Positions 1 through 8,087 of a stretch of 64,000 nt of DNA are shown one piece after another (the first letter of the stretch is position 1; each line of letters begins with the position of its first letter). Source of the stretch: Bradyrhizobium ottawaense (lineage in GTDB: Bacteria; Pseudomonadota; Alphaproteobacteria; Rhizobiales; Xanthobacteraceae). A model generated the notes under the pieces. That model searched no databases and was not told the DNA's origin. It saw only the letters and a list, made by a program, of their open reading frames with translations. The DNA lies in assembly GCF_002278135.3 (NCBI RefSeq), contig NZ_CP029425.2, positions 4,564,001-4,628,000 of the forward strand. Direction: 5' to 3'. A program made the translations under genes and the position numbers.

Positions 1-678
1 GCCGACAGACGGCAGGCCGCCGAGCTGGCCGGCGGTCACCTGCGTGTTCTGGGTCTGGATCGCCGCGGTCACGTCGCTGGGCATCAGATTGTATTTGGCC
101 AGCTTGTCGGGATCGAGCCAGATGCGCATGGCGTATTCGGCGCCGAACAACGTCACCTGCCCGACGCCGGCAACGCGACTGATCGGATCGTTGACCGAGG
201 AGGCCACGTAGTCGGCGATGTCGCTGGCGGCAAGCCGACCGTCCTCGGAGACGAAACCCAGCACCATCAAGAAGCTCGCCGAGGACTTCACGACCTTGAT
301 GCCCTGCTGCTGCACGACCTGCGGCAGCAGCGGAGTTGCAAGCTGCAGCTTGTTCTGCACCTGCACCTGGGCGATGTCGGCATCGGCCCCGTTGGTGAAG
401 GTCAGCGAGATCTGCACTTGGCCCGTCGAGGTGCTCGACGACGACATGTATTGCAGATAGTCGAGACCGGTCATGTTCTGCTCGATGACCTTGGTCACCG
501 AGTTCTCCGCGGTCTCGGCATTGGCGCCGGGATAGGTCGCCGTGATCGTGACGACGGTCGGCGCGATCTGCGGATATTGCGCGATCGGCAGCCGCATGAT
601 CGCGAGCACGCCGCCCAGCATGATCAGGATGGCGATGACCCAGGCGAAGATCGGCCGCTTGATGAAGAAATGGGACAT
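1..678 (-). CDS. RND efflux pump inner-membrane permease, N-terminal part (cut by window edge)
   Basis: This is the first 226 codons of an AcrB/MexB-type (HAE1) proton-driven multidrug permease; the rest lies beyond base 1. It begins [18 protein letters not shown], the usual start of this family: a short cytoplasmic helix running into the first membrane segment. Porter-domain signatures follow, such as [19 protein letters not shown] near residue 50 and [17 protein letters not shown] sequence after it. The start ATG lies 5 nt downstream of the adaptor stop, so the two are co-transcribed and probably translationally coupled. The adaptor is expected to connect it to an outer-membrane channel, which is not visible here. 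Substrates cannot be inferred. Regulation is probably by the divergent TetR repressor. Confidence 0.93.
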   Translation of the reverse strand, partial: MSHFFIKRPIFAWVIAILIMLGGVLAIMRLPIAQYPQIAPTVVTITATYPGANAETAENSVTKVIEQNMTGLDYLQYMSSSSTSTGQVQISLTFTNGADADIAQVQVQNKLQLATPLLPQVVQQQGIKVVKSSASFLMVLGFVSEDGRLAASDIADYVASSVNDPISRVAGVGQVTLFGAEYAMRIWLDPDKLAKYNLMPSDVTAAIQTQNTQVTAGQLGGLPSVG

Positions 679-683
679 GACGG

Positions 684-1898
684 TTACTGCTCGGCTGTGG
701 CGGCTGCAGGCCGCGCGTCGGCCTGCCGCGTCGGATTCACGGCAAGACCGGTTGCGGGATCGACCGCGACCTCGACGGTCTTGACCGGCGCGCCGGGGCG
801 AGCCTTCTGCGTTCCCTCGACGACCAGGCGGTCGCCCGCCTTGGCGCCGGAGCGCACCAGCCAGTTGCTGCCGACGTCCTCTCCGAGTTCCAGCGTCCGC
901 TGCTCGACCTTGCCGTCCTTGTCGACGAACATCGCCACCGCCTGCCCCAGCGGATTACGCGAGACCGCCCGCTGCGGCACCAGGATCGCGGCCGTGTCCA
1001 CGCCGGCGACGACGCGGGCGCGCACATACATGCCCGGCAGCAGCGCCCGCTCGGGATTGGCGAAGACCGCGCGCGACGAGACCGAGCCGGTGCTCTCGTT
1101 GACACTGGCATCGGTGAAGCCGTACTTGCCCTTGTGGCCGTAAGCCCTGCCGCTCTCCATCAAGAGCTCGACCTGCACGCCTTCGGCAGGACGCTTAAGC
1201 CGGCCACTGGCGATCTGGTTGCGCAGGCGTTCCATCTCGGAGGTCGACTGATCGAGGTCGACATAGACAGGGTCGAGCTGCTGGATCGTCGTCATCGCGG
1301 TCGCCTGGCTGGCGGTGACCAGCGCACCGGGCGTGATGCTCGACTTGCCGATCCGGCCCGAGATCGAGGCCGTGACCTTGGTGCGATCCAGCGAGATCGC
1401 AGCCGTGTCGCGGTTGGCCTCCGCCGCCTTCACGTCGGCCTCGCCCTGCTTGTAGGCGGCGACCGCATCGTCGACATCCTGCTGGCTCGCCGCATTGGTT
1501 TGCAGAAGCTGGGTCTTGCGCGCGGCCTTGAGCTTGACGCTGACGAGCGTTGCCTCCGACCTCTGCACCGCGGCCTCGGCGCTGGCCAAGCCCGCCTTGT
1601 ACTGCACCGGATCGATCTCATAGAGCAGGTCGCCTTCCCTGACCTCGGCGCCTTCCACGAAGTCGCGCTTGAGCAGAATGCCCGTGACCTGCGGCCGGAC
1701 CTCGGAAACCTGGTAGGCGACGACGCGGCCCGGCAGCACCGTCGAGATCTTCGCTTCCTGCGGTTTCAGGGTCATGATGCCGACCTCTGGCACCATCTGC
1801 TGCAATGCCGCTTGCGGGTTCTGCTCCCCGCAAGCGGCAAGCAGCAGGGCAATCAAGGGAACAGCGCGGACGATCGGGGAACGCATGAGACGATCCAT
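684..1898 (-). CDS. RND efflux periplasmic adaptor lipoprotein (AcrA/MexA type)
   Basis: About 404 aa. This is a membrane fusion protein linking the RND permease to an outer-membrane channel. The N-terminus carries a lipoprotein signal ending LIALLLAAC, so the mature protein should be anchored by a lipidated Cys. The biotinyl-lipoyl half-motif, alpha-hairpin (about residues 90-160), beta-barrel and C-terminal membrane-proximal domain follow in the usual order and length. I chose the ATG at 1898 (MDRLMRSP) because an upstream in-frame ATG at 1925 has no ribosome-binding site and lies next to the operator array. It overlaps nothing upstream, and its stop is 5 nt from the permease start. Confidence 0.92.
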   Translation of the reverse strand: MDRLMRSPIVRAVPLIALLLAACGEQNPQAALQQMVPEVGIMTLKPQEAKISTVLPGRVVAYQVSEVRPQVTGILLKRDFVEGAEVREGDLLYEIDPVQYKAGLASAEAAVQRSEATLVSVKLKAARKTQLLQTNAASQQDVDDAVAAYKQGEADVKAAEANRDTAAISLDRTKVTASISGRIGKSSITPGALVTASQATAMTTIQQLDPVYVDLDQSTSEMERLRNQIASGRLKRPAEGVQVELLMESGRAYGHKGKYGFTDASVNESTGSVSSRAVFANPERALLPGMYVRARVVAGVDTAAILVPQRAVSRNPLGQAVAMFVDKDGKVEQRTLELGEDVGSNWLVRSGAKAGDRLVVEGTQKARPGAPVKTVEVAVDPATGLAVNPTRQADARPAAATAEQ

Positions 1899-1930
1899 GG
1901 GTAAGTTGCGGCCCCTGAAGGGCATCGCGC

Positions 1931-1980
1931 GGAAACATTTGGAAACTATTCAGTTTCCATTGGGAAACTTGGTAGTTTCC
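1931..1980. promoter_or_regulatory. Tandem palindromic operators between the efflux operon and its TetR regulator
   Basis: Five copies of a 6-bp half-site lie in 50 bp. GGAAAC at 1931 is followed by two identical-architecture palindromes, GGAAAC-N6-GTTTCC at 1941-1958 and at 1963-1980. Their starts are 22 bp apart, about two helical turns. The half-sites between them also pair as GTTTCC-N4-GGAAAC. Position between a tetR gene and divergent RND genes is the classical place for a TetR operator. A CTTGAC -35-like hexamer for the efflux operon occurs on the minus strand at 1995-1990. The binding protein is inferred; the repeats are seen directly. Confidence 0.8.
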
Positions 1981-2062
1981 TTCCCTGAAGTCAAGTGCTA
2001 GGCTGCCTGCACAACGGCGTTCAAGCAGTCGTGAAGCAGCTCAAATTCAAGCGGGTACGTCC

Positions 2063-2716
2063 ATGGCGAAAGAAGCCAGCAGTCAGAGGCGCATTGCTCC
2101 GCCGTCGGAGCGGACCAAGCCGACCGTGGGCCCCGCCCCCGACGCTCGCATGAGGCAATTGCTGGCGGCGGCGAAGGACACCTTCACCAGCAAAGGGTTT
2201 GCCGCGACGACGATGGACGACATCGCCGGTGCCGCCGGGATGTCGAAGAAGACGCTCTACAAATTGTTCGAGAGCAAGACCGAGCTGTTCCGCGCCATGC
2301 TGCTGCGCAGCTTGCCGGAAGCCGATTACGCAGACACCCCTTCGGAAGGATCACCAGTGATCCGGCTTCGAAACATGCTGCGCGAGGCGGCCAACGTCGC
2401 GCTGTCGCCTGGCGAGATCGCCCTGCAGCGTTTGATCATCGGTGAACGTCAGGCGTCCCCGGAGCTGGGGCGTATGTTCGCCGAGGTCATCATGGAAAGC
2501 GGCACGGAGCATATCGTCGAGCTACTGAAGGCAGTTCGCCTGGAGCCCCGTTTTGAGGGCGTGCCGCTCCGCCTCATTGCCGAAATGCTGTTCGGCATGG
2601 TGTTCAGCCACGATCATTTCAGGCTGCTGACAGACACCGCATTCAAGTTCAATCGCCGCGCCCTGGACCGGCGGATCGATCTTGCCATTGCAACCTTCTG
2701 TGCGGCCGACGAATAA
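2063..2716 (+). CDS. TetR/AcrR family transcriptional repressor of the adjacent efflux operon
   Basis: 217 aa. A basic, proline-rich N-terminal arm of about 30 residues precedes a TetR DNA-binding domain (about residues 30-80). The recognition helix region reads TTMDDIAGAAGMSKKTLYK, typical of AcrR-like repressors. The C-terminal region (about 90-215) is a helical ligand-binding and dimerisation domain of the AefR/TetR_C type. It is divergent from the RND adaptor, with paired GGAAAC/GTTTCC palindromes in the shared 165-bp region. The likely role is therefore local, drug-releasable repression of the efflux genes and of itself. The ligand is unknown. Confidence 0.9.
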   Translation: MAKEASSQRRIAPPSERTKPTVGPAPDARMRQLLAAAKDTFTSKGFAATTMDDIAGAAGMSKKTLYKLFESKTELFRAMLLRSLPEADYADTPSEGSPVIRLRNMLREAANVALSPGEIALQRLIIGERQASPELGRMFAEVIMESGTEHIVELLKAVRLEPRFEGVPLRLIAEMLFGMVFSHDHFRLLTDTAFKFNRRALDRRIDLAIATFCAADE

Positions 2717-2748
2717 GCGTGAGCCGCCTCGCTCGGCTTGGAAGAAGG

Positions 2749-3468
2749 TCAGCAGCCGAGCCTATCGGCGATCCCGCCAAAGTCCTTGGCGACGATGTCC
2801 CACTTGCCGGTGGCTTCGAAATCGACCTTCTGGAGCGGACCGTACTCCGTCGGCCGTGCGACGAACGCGGTCTTCAGGCCGTTCTTCTGCGCCGCCGCGA
2901 GATCGCCGTTGTGGGCGGCGACCATCATCACCTCCTCCGGCTTGAGGCAGAGCAGCCTTGCTGCGCCCAGATAGGTTTCCGGATCGGGCTTGTAGTGCTC
3001 GAACAGCTCGGCCGACATGACGAGATCCCACGGCAGGCCGGCAAACTTCGCCATGTTGGTGAGCAGCGCGACATTGCCGTTCGATAGCGGCGAGATCACG
3101 AATTTCGACTTCAGCCGGGTGAGGCCCGCGACGCTGTCTGGCCAGGGATTGAGGCGATGCCAGCCCTTGGTGAGATAATCGAGATCGGCGTCAGTGAGGC
3201 CCTTGATCGCGAACTGCGCGACCAGCTTCTCTAGCGAGCGGCGGTGCAGATCATCCAGCATGACATAGCCGCGCTCGGGATGTTTGCGCACATCGTCCAT
3301 CGAGGCCATGTACATGCCGCGCCAGCCGTCGACGAGCGCCGCCCAGTCGGCACTGATGCCGCGCTGCCTGCTCCACCACATGAAGTCGGTGATGAGGCTG
3401 GTGCGCCAGTCCACAACCGTGCCGAAGACGTCGAAGACAAGGGCTTTGACGGCGGAGAGTTCGGACAT
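2749..3468 (-). CDS. HAD-superfamily haloacid dehalogenase type II
   Basis: 239 aa from the ATG at 3468, which has GGGAAG upstream; a longer in-frame start at 3498 lies in the repeat element and is rejected. The HAD motif I nucleophile is in ALVFDVFGTVVDWR. Motif II (SPLSNGN) and the motif III/IV region (KPDPETYLGAARLL, then MMVAAHNGDLAAAQKNGLKT) are all present. Family members hydrolyse L-2-haloacids to hydroxyacids through an Asp-ester intermediate; phosphatase activity on another small substrate is also possible. It converges with tetR and stands alone upstream of a palindromic repeat. Confidence 0.85.
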   Translation of the reverse strand: MSELSAVKALVFDVFGTVVDWRTSLITDFMWWSRQRGISADWAALVDGWRGMYMASMDDVRKHPERGYVMLDDLHRRSLEKLVAQFAIKGLTDADLDYLTKGWHRLNPWPDSVAGLTRLKSKFVISPLSNGNVALLTNMAKFAGLPWDLVMSAELFEHYKPDPETYLGAARLLCLKPEEVMMVAAHNGDLAAAQKNGLKTAFVARPTEYGPLQKVDFEATGKWDIVAKDFGGIADRLGC

Positions 3469-3493
3469 GGCGCTTCCCGTGATTGTTCTTGTT

Positions 3494-3592
3494 GTCATTC
3501 CGGGATGCGCCGTTAGGCGCAGGCCCGGAATCCATACTCCCGATCGTGGTTATGGATTCCGGGCTCGACGCTTTGCGTCGCCCCGGAATGAC
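3494..3592. repeat. Intergenic palindromic repeat (CATTCCGGG family)
   Basis: A 99-bp nested inverted repeat begins GTCATTCCGGG and ends CCCCGGAATGAC. Inside it GGCCCGGAATCCATA pairs with TATGGATTCCGGGCTC around a short centre. It lies between the start of the HAD gene and the end of glpX and contains no ORF. From general familiarity, this is one of the dispersed palindromes of Bradyrhizobium-type genomes; copy number cannot be judged from one window. Confidence 0.75.
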
Positions 3593-3612
3593 GGGCAGTT
3601 GTTATGCCCTAC

Positions 3613-4614
3613 TTAGTCCAGATGGAACTTCGCAAGCTCGCGATGCTCGGCCTTGATGTAGCGCACGGTGCCGGTGACCGAACGCATCACCACCGTCTCG
3701 GTCTCGATCACGCCGTCCTTGCGAAATTTGACGCCCGAGAGCAGCGAGCCCGTGGTGACGCCGGTGGCGGCGAACAGGCAGTCGCCGCGCGCCATGTCCT
3801 CGATGCCGTAGATCATCTTGGGATCGTTGACGCCCATCTTGGCGGCGCGTTCACGCTTCTCGTCGGAATCGAGGATGAGACGGCACTGCATCTGGCCGCC
3901 GATGCAGCGCAGCGCCACGGCCGCGAGCACGCCTTCCGGCGCGCCGCCGGTGCCGAGATACATGTCGACGCCGGTGTTATCGGGGTCGGCGCAATGGATC
4001 ACGCCGGCCACGTCGCCGTCGGTGATCAGGCGCACGGCGGCGCCGGTCGAGCGCACGCTCTCGATGATGCTGGCATGGCGCGGACGATCGAGCACCAGAA
4101 CCGTGATGCCGTCGGGCTGGACACCCTTGGCCTTGGCGAGACGGCGGACGTTGTCGGCCGGCGTTGCATCGAGATCGACGACGCCCTTGTTGTAGCCCGG
4201 CCCGATCGCGAGCTTCTGCATGTAGACGTCGGGGGCGTGCAGCAGCGTACCGCCGTCGGCCATCGCCATGGTGGCAATCGAGCCCGGCATGTTCTTGGCG
4301 CACAGCGTGGTGCCTTCGAGCGGATCGACCGCGATGTCGACCTGCGGGCCGGCGTTCAGGCCGACCTTCTCGCCGATGAAGAGCATCGGCGCCTCGTCGC
4401 GCTCGCCCTCGCCGATCACGATGGTGCCCTCGATCGGGAGCTTGTTGAGCTCGCGGCGCATCGCATCCACCGCAGCCTGGTCGGCCGCTTTCTCGTTGCC
4501 GTGCCCGCGCAGCCGCGCCGACGACACCGCCGCCCGCTCCGTCACCCGCACGATCTCCAGCGTGAGGATGCGCTCGAGCAACGCGTGCGGGGGGACTGAA
4601 ATATGGGTCGACAT
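3613..4614 (-). CDS. glpX: Fructose-1,6-bisphosphatase class II (GlpX type)
   Basis: 333 aa, the normal size of GlpX. It removes the 1-phosphate from fructose 1,6-bisphosphate in gluconeogenesis and possibly from sedoheptulose bisphosphate. Diagnostic blocks are VVIGEGERDEAPMLFIGE-type sequence near residue 60 (metal-binding acidic cluster), DIAVDPLEGTTLCAK near 90 and GTGGAPEGVLAAVALRCIGG near 190. The ATG at 4614 has GGAG 11 nt upstream; a further in-frame start at 4671 lacks this. It is the last gene of an aminotransferase-hom-glpX series on the minus strand. Confidence 0.96.
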   Translation of the reverse strand: MSTHISVPPHALLERILTLEIVRVTERAAVSSARLRGHGNEKAADQAAVDAMRRELNKLPIEGTIVIGEGERDEAPMLFIGEKVGLNAGPQVDIAVDPLEGTTLCAKNMPGSIATMAMADGGTLLHAPDVYMQKLAIGPGYNKGVVDLDATPADNVRRLAKAKGVQPDGITVLVLDRPRHASIIESVRSTGAAVRLITDGDVAGVIHCADPDNTGVDMYLGTGGAPEGVLAAVALRCIGGQMQCRLILDSDEKRERAAKMGVNDPKMIYGIEDMARGDCLFAATGVTTGSLLSGVKFRKDGVIETETVVMRSVTGTVRYIKAEHRELAKFHLD

Positions 4615-4776
4615 CGGCTCACTCCTTCGAAACGGTTTTGGACAGAAGTCTCTGCCCGCATCAACTCTCAACGCCCACGGTTCGTTCGTTCAAACCGCCT
4701 CATTGTTTCAGCATGACCTTTCCGGAAAACCGCTTCGCACTATGTGCTGGCGCGGTCCTTCGGATCCGGGACATGC

Positions 4777-6093
4777 TCAGTTCTTCTCGATCCGGATCAC
4801 CTGCGGCCGTCCGCTGATCACCTTGTCCTTCTGCACGGCGGCGAGCGCGCGGCGCACCGCGTCCTCATGCGTCGCGTAGGTGATCAGGATGACGGGCACA
4901 GGAACCGCCTTGCCGTCGGCTGGCGCAGCGCCGCCATTGGGATGACGCTGCACGATCGACTCGATCGAAATCTTCTGCTCTGCCAGCCGCGTCGCGATCG
5001 CAGCCGCGGTGCCGGGGAAATCGCGCGCCAGAAGGCGGATGTAATAGCCGCCCTCGTGCCGCTCCATCGGCGCCTTCTTGGTGTCGCGCAAATGAGAAAT
5101 GGGCCGGCCGAACGGATTGGCGCGGATTCCGCGCGCGACATCGGCGATATCGGCGACGACGGCGGATGCCGTCGCGGCACCGCCGGCGCCGGGGCCGACC
5201 AGCGTGATCGGCGGAATGCCCTCGCCGTCGATTGTGACCGCATTGGTGACGCCCATCACCTGCGCGATCGAGGAGGATTTCGGAACCATGGTCGGATGCA
5301 CGCGCTGCTCGATGCCCTTGGCGGTGCGCACCGCAACGCCGAGCAGCTTGACGCGGTAGCCGAGATCGGCCGCCGCGCGCAGATCTTCCGGCGCGATGGA
5401 GGAGATGCCTTCGACATACACCGCGCTTTGAGCAACTTTCGTGCCGAAAGCGAGGCTGGCGAGAATGGCGAGTTTTTGCGCGGTGTCATGGCCGTCGACG
5501 TCGAAGGACGGGTTGGCCTCGGCATAACCGAGCCGCTGCGCATCCGCGAGGCATTCGGCGAAGGACAGGCCTTCCTGCTCCATCCGGGTCAGGATGTAAT
5601 TGCAGGTGCCGTTGAGGATGCCATAGACGCGGTTGATGCCGGTTCCGGCAAGACCCTCGCGCAACGTCTTGATGACGGGGATCGCGGCGCCGACGGCTGC
5701 CTCGTAATTCAGCGCACCGCTGTGCTTTTCAGCGGCCTTTGCCAGTTTCAAACCGTGCTTCGCGAGCAGCGCCTTGTTTGCCGTGACCACTGACTTGCCG
5801 GCGCTGAGCGCGGCCTCGACCGCCGACAGCGCGGGATCGCCGGCGCCGCCCATCAGCTCGACGAAGCAATCGATGCCGGGATGCGTGGCCAGCGCCAACG
5901 GATCCTTGACCCATTCGACGCCGCGCAGGTCGATGCCGCGCTTCTTCGCCTTCGAGCGCGCGGTGACGGCGACGACGCGGATACCGCGGCCGCTGCGGCC
6001 TGCGAGCACGCGGGCCTGCGTTTCAATCAAACGGACAACTTCGGCGCCCACGGTGCCGAGCCCCGCTATGCCCACTTTCAGGGGTGCAACCAT
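4777..6093 (-). CDS. hom: Homoserine dehydrogenase
   Basis: 438 aa. It reduces aspartate semialdehyde to homoserine, the branch to threonine, methionine and isoleucine. The N-terminal Rossmann fold has the dinucleotide loop GLGTVG at residues 11-16. The family signature lies in the middle with the catalytic Lys region (AANPSFDVDGHDTAQKLAIL). The last ~90 residues form an ACT domain (GGYYIRLLARDFPGTAAAIA), so feedback inhibition by an amino acid, usually threonine, is expected. It begins 29 nt after the aminotransferase stop, which suggests an operon, and ends 162 nt before glpX. Confidence 0.97.
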   Translation of the reverse strand: MVAPLKVGIAGLGTVGAEVVRLIETQARVLAGRSGRGIRVVAVTARSKAKKRGIDLRGVEWVKDPLALATHPGIDCFVELMGGAGDPALSAVEAALSAGKSVVTANKALLAKHGLKLAKAAEKHSGALNYEAAVGAAIPVIKTLREGLAGTGINRVYGILNGTCNYILTRMEQEGLSFAECLADAQRLGYAEANPSFDVDGHDTAQKLAILASLAFGTKVAQSAVYVEGISSIAPEDLRAAADLGYRVKLLGVAVRTAKGIEQRVHPTMVPKSSSIAQVMGVTNAVTIDGEGIPPITLVGPGAGGAATASAVVADIADVARGIRANPFGRPISHLRDTKKAPMERHEGGYYIRLLARDFPGTAAAIATRLAEQKISIESIVQRHPNGGAAPADGKAVPVPVILITYATHEDAVRRALAAVQKDKVISGRPQVIRIEKN

Positions 6094-6122
6094 GATGACT
6101 TAGAAAACCTGCCGAAGAGAAC

Positions 6123-7343
6123 TTAACGCCGATTGGCGAGCGGAACGACGTTGTGCAACGTTTCGATGCCGCTTTCAAGGAAGCGTCGCACGCCGCGCGC
6201 GGCCTGCCTGATCCGTTGCTCGTTTTCCACCATGGCGATGCGGACATATCCTTCACCATGCTCGCCGAAGCCGACGCCGGGCGAGACCGCAACGCCGGAT
6301 TTCTCCACCATCAGGGTCGCGAATTGCATGCTGCCGACGCTGCGGAAGGCTTCGGGCAGCGGCACCCAGGCGAACATCGAGGCCTCCGGCGGCGGGATCT
6401 CCCAGCCGGCGCGGCCGAACGATTCCACCAGCGCATCGCGGCGCTTGCGGTAGGTGTCGCGCATCTCCTTGATGCAATCGTCGGGACCGTTCAGTGCGGC
6501 GGTCGCCGCGACCTGCACCGGCGTGAAGGCGCCGTAATCGAGATAGGATTTGACGCGGGCGAGCGCTGCGATCACGCGCTCGTTGCCGACCGCAAAGCCC
6601 ATGCGCCAGCCGGCCATCGAATAGGTCTTCGACATCGAGGTGAACTCGACGGAGACGTCCATCGCGCCGGGCACCTGGAGCACCGAGGGCGGCGGATTGT
6701 TCTCGTCGAAATAGACCTCGGCATAAGCGAGATCGGACAGGATCAGGATCTCGTGCTTCTTCGCGAACGCGACGAGGTCCTTGTAGAAATCCAGGCTCGC
6801 GACATAGGCGGTCGGGTTCGAGGGATAGCAGACGACGAGCGCCAGCGGCTTGGGGATCGAATGCACGATCGCCCGCTCCACCGCCTCGAAGAACTGCGGC
6901 GTCGGCTCCGACGGCACCGAGCGGATCACGCCGCCCGCCATCAAAAAGCCGAAGGCGTGAATCGGGTAGCTCGGGTTCGGACAGAGGATGACGTCGCCGG
7001 GCGCGGTGATCGCCTGCGCCACGTTGGCAAAGCCTTCCTTCGAGCCCAGCGTCGCGACGATCTGGGTGTCGGGGTTGAGCTTCACGCCGAAGCGGCGGGC
7101 GTAGTAGCCGGCCTGGGCCCGGCGCAGTCCGGGGATGCCGCGGGACGCCGAGTAGCGATCGGTGCGCGGCTTGCCCAGCGTCTCCTTCAGCTTCTCAAGC
7201 ACATGCGCCGGGGCCGGCAGATCCGGGTTGCCCATGCCGAGGTCGATGATATCGGCGCCGGCATTCCGCGCGGCCGCCTTGGCCCGATTGACCTGCTCGA
7301 ACACGTAAGGCGGAAGGCGGCGGATGCGGTAAAATTCTTCCAT
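6123..7343 (-). CDS. PLP-dependent class I/II aminotransferase (AlaC / LL-diaminopimelate aminotransferase-like)
   Basis: 406 aa. Fold type I aminotransferase with the PLP-Lys motif SMSKTYSMAGWRMGF near residue 240, the aspartate region YPSNPTAYVA and a C-terminal Arg region. The N-terminus MEEFYRIRRLPPYVFEQVNR resembles the AlaC group, which transaminates alanine or glutamate; annotation pipelines often call it LL-DAP aminotransferase. The start at 7343 is chosen because GGAG lies upstream and the sequence before it is not conserved-looking. It heads the hom-glpX series, which fits aspartate-family amino-acid metabolism. Confidence 0.9.
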   Translation of the reverse strand: MEEFYRIRRLPPYVFEQVNRAKAAARNAGADIIDLGMGNPDLPAPAHVLEKLKETLGKPRTDRYSASRGIPGLRRAQAGYYARRFGVKLNPDTQIVATLGSKEGFANVAQAITAPGDVILCPNPSYPIHAFGFLMAGGVIRSVPSEPTPQFFEAVERAIVHSIPKPLALVVCYPSNPTAYVASLDFYKDLVAFAKKHEILILSDLAYAEVYFDENNPPPSVLQVPGAMDVSVEFTSMSKTYSMAGWRMGFAVGNERVIAALARVKSYLDYGAFTPVQVAATAALNGPDDCIKEMRDTYRKRRDALVESFGRAGWEIPPPEASMFAWVPLPEAFRSVGSMQFATLMVEKSGVAVSPGVGFGEHGEGYVRIAMVENEQRIRQAARGVRRFLESGIETLHNVVPLANRR

Positions 7344-7558
7344 GGCTCTCTGGGCTCCGGGGCAACCGGTCAGGACAGAATCGACAGGCCAGGACGGCGC
7401 TTCGGAAAGGCGTCCATTTTCGCCGTGAAAATTACTCAAAATCAAATGCTTAGAGCAATCATCGACGACGAAGACTGAAGTCGTTCGCCCTGACTCTCGG
7501 CTGAACGTGGTCTTTTAGCACGGCAAGGCGGGGGCGCCAGCGATTACCTTGGAGCGGC

Positions 7559-7834
7559 TCATTTCGCATCCTTGCCGGCGACGGCCTGGCGATCGCGCGC
7601 TGCGGCGAGCTCAGCCTCGATCTTGGCGCGCTGCTCCGGCGGGATGACCGCTTGATCACGATCCGGCGGCAGGTCGTGCACCGGCAGGTAGGTGCCGGGC
7701 TCCCTGGGATGCGCCTGCGCGTCCGCGGGGGTCATATCCGCGAGCTGGCTCGAGCAGCCGCCAACGGCGAGCGCCGCGATCAGCAGCGCGCCGCGGATCG
7801 GCAGCGTCTTTTGCAGGTCCCACAACGCCAACAC
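7559..7834 (-). CDS. Small putative lipoprotein of unknown function
   Basis: 91 aa. Residues 1-27 form a signal ending in the lipobox ALAVGGC, so the mature protein would be a ~64-residue lipoprotein. The remainder is hydrophilic and proline-rich (PREPGTYLPVHDLPPDRDQ) and ends in a charged helix with Glu/Ala/Arg. I do not recognise a family. It is divergent from phaC across about 250 bp, and codon use matches its neighbours. Confidence 0.75.
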   Translation of the reverse strand: MLALWDLQKTLPIRGALLIAALAVGGCSSQLADMTPADAQAHPREPGTYLPVHDLPPDRDQAVIPPEQRAKIEAELAAARDRQAVAGKDAK

Positions 7835-8087
7835 TTGGGAAATCCCCTACTCGTCCCAAAGCACGGCCCCGGGCAACCTTACCCAAGACCGCGCCCAAGC
7901 TCAAACCATTGCTGCCCAAATGGTGCGAGCGAGAAAACAGCCATTGCCCACCAAGCCGAGCGGTGCGGCCCGAATGTGACGGAACCAAGAAGATTTGTCG
8001 CAGTGCAACACATCTTCGAGAGTGTTTAACGTCAAACATGCGAGCTTCGCGGTGACGAATACGGAATGAACCGTTACTGTTCTGCTC

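Noticed and set aside
3469..3612. Frame through the repeat as an extended start of the HAD gene (3498)
   Set aside because: The ATG at 3468 has a ribosome-binding site and matches the family N-terminus; the extension would be encoded by repeat DNA.
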